A stretch of 8,660 bases of DNA, from positions 1 through 8,660 of the forward strand of contig JANYIK010000069.1 in the NCBI GenBank assembly GCA_025362115.1, written 5' to 3'. This DNA is from Methylophilaceae bacterium. GTDB lineage: Bacteria; Pseudomonadota; Gammaproteobacteria; Burkholderiales; Methylophilaceae. Both the position numbers and the translations under genes were made by a program. Below, piece by piece: positions 6,880 to 8,660 of this stretch (within the stretch, counting starts at the first letter, position 1; the number at the start of each line of letters is the position of its first letter). Below the pieces are notes generated by a model. It was given only the letters and a program-made list of their open reading frames with translations. It made no database searches and was not told the origin of the DNA.

Positions 6880-8556
6880 ATGGAAAAACCTAGGTTAAAT
6901 AGTCTGTTTTTCAAGCGACAACAAGGTGCCGTTTTGCTCTTAATGACACTGGTACTTGCCGTGAGCGCAACAGCTTTTGCTTTCAAAGCACTAAATCAGT
7001 CAAACGTTCAAATTGAGAGAGAAAAAATAACACTAAACGCTTTAACCGAAGCCAAAGCAGCCGTCATTGGCTGGTCGGTCAGCCACCCTAATTTGCCGGG
7101 TAGCATGCCGTTCCCGGACAGAAATGGCGACGGAAACTATGATGGTAATAGCGATTGTTATACCGGTACTTTTAACTACAGCTTTTTACTTGGCCAATTA
7201 CCATGGTTGGGGCAAACTAACCCATGCACGGCTTTACCCTTGACAGGCTTTGGCGTGGATGTCCGCGATGGCTCAGGTAACAGGCTGTGGTATGCGGTTT
7301 CAAGAAATTTGGTACATGACTACCAAACCGGTACAGATCCCATCATCAATCCGGGCATTATTACCAGCCCAACTTATAATTGGATGACGGTTTATGATAA
7401 AAGAGGAAACCTAATATCCAACCGTGTTGCCGTGGTCATTATTGCCCCCGGCGCAATTGTGGGTGCACAAGACCGCAGTGCCGCAGCGCCTAACGCGAGT
7501 GAATATCTAGATAGCTTCTACCTGGCAGCGGGAGGGGGCATCAAATCCAATACCGGTTACACCTTGCCTGATGAAGATTTCTACATGGGTGAAGATATGC
7601 GAAATGTGCCAGAGAGTGATACTACCTATCAGCACCCCTACTATTTCAACGACAAATTAGTCTACATCACCATTGATGAATTAATGGCCGAGGTGGAAAA
7701 ACGCGCCGCGACTGAGGCAAAGAACGTTCTCAACAGCTATAACACCACCAACGGCTTTTTTCCTTACGCGGCACCGCTTGCTAATCCGCTCACGCACTCT
7801 TGCCAAACATCTACGTTGTCCGGGTTATTACCCACAGCCACTAGCGCTAGCACTTCTTGCACTTGTGCCAGCAATGTAAACTGCACTTGTGCATTCAGCA
7901 AAATAACGAATGTGCAATACATCAGAACTAGCCCAACTGCCACCTGGACTAGTAATACTGGCTCATGTAGTCGATCAGGTGTCACCTGCACCTGCACAGG
8001 CGCAGGTAGCTGCACAAGAACAACCAGAACCTTTAGCTGTACGAGTGCTGGGGTTTGTACGCTCAGCGGTGGCGCAAGCGGGTCTTATAAGTTTAATGGC
8101 GTATTTACTAGCCCTGCCGCACAAGTCAATACCAGAACTGGCTCTTGTACTCTTGGTTCCTGTGGTGCAGTAACCTGCACTGGCTCTGGGACTTTTTCTT
8201 ATACCCCTTGCTCTGACCTTGCCCTACCAACTTATCCTGCCGCAAATAGCCTTCCTTCGTGGTTTACAACCAATAACTGGCAAGACTACCTTTACTATTC
8301 ACTTGCTAGACCTACACCCACTATGACGGCAGGCAGCAGAACTGGGCTTACGGCGTTGCTGATAGCAACGGGGGCTCCAATTACAGCGTCACCCTTTGCT
8401 GTAAAGGGTTCTGCCCAAACGCGTCCATCTACATCCTGTAACGTTAATGATTACTTAGACAGCGCACAAAATACAAATGGCGATACAACTTTTGATGCGC
8501 CTAACCTGTCCAAAAGTTCATCGTATAATGATCGCACTTTTATTGTTGCCCCATAA
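6880..8556 (+). CDS. Large pilin-like protein with duplicated module and cysteine-rich insert
   Basis: The N-terminus looks like a class III signal: basic KR (12-13), likely cleavage after Gly16, then a hydrophobic helix (AVLLLMTLVLAVSATAFAF). Position +5 is Leu21, not Glu, as in GspK/PilX-type minor pilins. Module 1 (about 55-264) runs TEAK (56-59), NLPGSMPFPD (71-80), a calcium-loop-like DxNxDGxxD (80-88), LPW (107-109), LWYAVSRN (136-143), VVIIAPGA (185-192), EYLDS (208-212), FNDKLVYIT (256-264). Module 2 repeats these in order in weaker form: TEAK (278-281), NGFFPYAAP (291-299), LPSWF (458-462), YLYYSLAR (470-477), ALLIATGA (492-499), DYLDS (524-528), YNDRTFIV (549-556). Between them, residues 308-444 hold 15 cysteines. 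The start has no good Shine-Dalgarno site, but the next ATG falls inside the helix. A minor pilin or tip subunit is most likely. Twelve of 21 Arg codons are AGA/AGG, unlike the neighbouring genes. Confidence 0.8.
   Translation: MEKPRLNSLFFKRQQGAVLLLMTLVLAVSATAFAFKALNQSNVQIEREKITLNALTEAKAAVIGWSVSHPNLPGSMPFPDRNGDGNYDGNSDCYTGTFNYSFLLGQLPWLGQTNPCTALPLTGFGVDVRDGSGNRLWYAVSRNLVHDYQTGTDPIINPGIITSPTYNWMTVYDKRGNLISNRVAVVIIAPGAIVGAQDRSAAAPNASEYLDSFYLAAGGGIKSNTGYTLPDEDFYMGEDMRNVPESDTTYQHPYYFNDKLVYITIDELMAEVEKRAATEAKNVLNSYNTTNGFFPYAAPLANPLTHSCQTSTLSGLLPTATSASTSCTCASNVNCTCAFSKITNVQYIRTSPTATWTSNTGSCSRSGVTCTCTGAGSCTRTTRTFSCTSAGVCTLSGGASGSYKFNGVFTSPAAQVNTRTGSCTLGSCGAVTCTGSGTFSYTPCSDLALPTYPAANSLPSWFTTNNWQDYLYYSLARPTPTMTAGSRTGLTALLIATGAPITASPFAVKGSAQTRPSTSCNVNDYLDSAQNTNGDTTFDAPNLSKSSSYNDRTFIVAP
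7801..8211 (+). repeat. Imperfect cysteine-rich coding repeats inside the pilin-like gene
   Basis: This stretch encodes residues 308-444, with cysteines at 308, 327, 329, 335, 337, 363, 370, 372, 378, 387, 393, 423, 428, 433 and 444. Repetition is visible in the DNA. TGCACTTGTGC occurs at 7858-7868 and 7882-7892, eight codons apart. ACTGGCTC occurs at 7957-7964, 8137-8144 and 8179-8186. In protein, a block containing CTC, a TSP motif and TGSC appears twice (327-363 and 370-423) with about 17 extra residues in the second copy, followed by VTCTGSG. This looks like decayed internal duplication within one coding frame, with no stop codon or frameshift. Confidence 0.7.
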
Positions 8557-8660
8557 ATGAAAACTTCATTAACTCGACAACTAGGTTTCACCTTAATAGA
8601 GCTAGCCGTAGTGATGGTCATCTTGGCTTTATTGTTAGGTGGGCTTCTAGTGCCATTTTC
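8557..8660 (+). CDS. Type II pseudopilin / prepilin-like protein, 3' end outside the window
   Basis: ATG 8557 follows directly on the TAA of the pilin-like gene (TAAATG), a zero-base gap that implies translational coupling. The 34 visible residues have a canonical prepilin leader: MKTSLTRQLG, cleavage after Gly10, Phe at +1 and Glu at +5 (FTLIELAVVM), then a hydrophobic helix running into LGGLLVPF. A prepilin peptidase would cut it and methylate the new N-terminus. The LGGLLVP ending resembles a subgroup of betaproteobacterial minor pilins I recall as carrying an LPCPD-type domain after the helix. That would make it a relative of the preceding protein, but the part needed to test this is not visible. 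Confidence 0.92.
   Translation, partial: MKTSLTRQLGFTLIELAVVMVILALLLGGLLVPF

Noticed and set aside
7910..8173. Alternative + frame of 87 codons within the cysteine-rich region
   Set aside because: It is an overlapping frame of the same repeats. The main frame continues unbroken into a conserved C-terminal motif, so no frameshift or nested gene is needed.
7858..8186. Short repeats that might suggest a CRISPR array or diversity-generating element
   Set aside because: The repeats are 8-11 bases, irregularly spaced and in coding frame. There are no uniform spacers, no template repeat and no reverse transcriptase in view.
8391..8409. Perfect 7-bp inverted repeat ACCCTTT / AAAGGGT with a 5-base loop
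   Set aside because: It lies inside the coding sequence about 150 bases before the stop, with no T-run after it, and the gene reads through. It is probably incidental.

Overview
The window holds a co-directional gene cluster (everything on the + strand, gaps of about 0 to 150 bases) for a type IV pilus-like machine of the MSHA / type II secretion superfamily. Base composition is near 50% GC. The protein families resemble those of betaproteobacteria, probably Nitrosomonadales such as Methylophilaceae or Gallionellaceae. That placement rests on remembered family resemblance, not on a search.

Layout. (1) 1-960: the 3' part of a TPR protein of MshN type, probably entering the window inside its membrane anchor. 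(2) 961-1111: a short gap with a perfect GC-rich hairpin and a weak promoter-like sequence. (3) 1112-2818: a GspE/PilB-type assembly ATPase of the MshE subtype, with an N-terminal MshEN domain predicted to bind cyclic di-GMP. (4) 2834-4039: the GspF/PilC/MshG inner-membrane platform. (5) 4051-5673, 5670-6278 and 6275-6868: three assembly-platform genes, the last two joined to their upstream neighbours by ATGA overlaps. They look like a GspL or PilM-PilN-type protein in one chain, a PilO/GspM/MshJ-type protein and a MshK/PilP/GspC-type periplasmic protein. (6) 6880-8556: a large, unusual pilin-like protein. (7) 8557 to the window end: the start of a classical pseudopilin with Glu at +5, beginning on the base after the preceding stop codon.

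How they work together. The ATPase would drive the platform protein, possibly under cyclic di-GMP control. The GspL/PilO/MshK-like proteins would bridge the inner membrane to a secretin, which lies outside the window. The two pilin-like products would be filament or tip subunits.

The most unusual part is the 558-residue pilin-like protein. It appears to consist of two diverged copies of one pilin-associated module in the same order. The second copy is interrupted by an insert of about 140 residues holding 15 cysteines, in CTC and GSC-type repeats. Its gene also uses AGA/AGG arginine codons far more than its neighbours. I propose it as a rapidly evolving, disulfide-rich minor pilin or tip adhesin; that function is inference.
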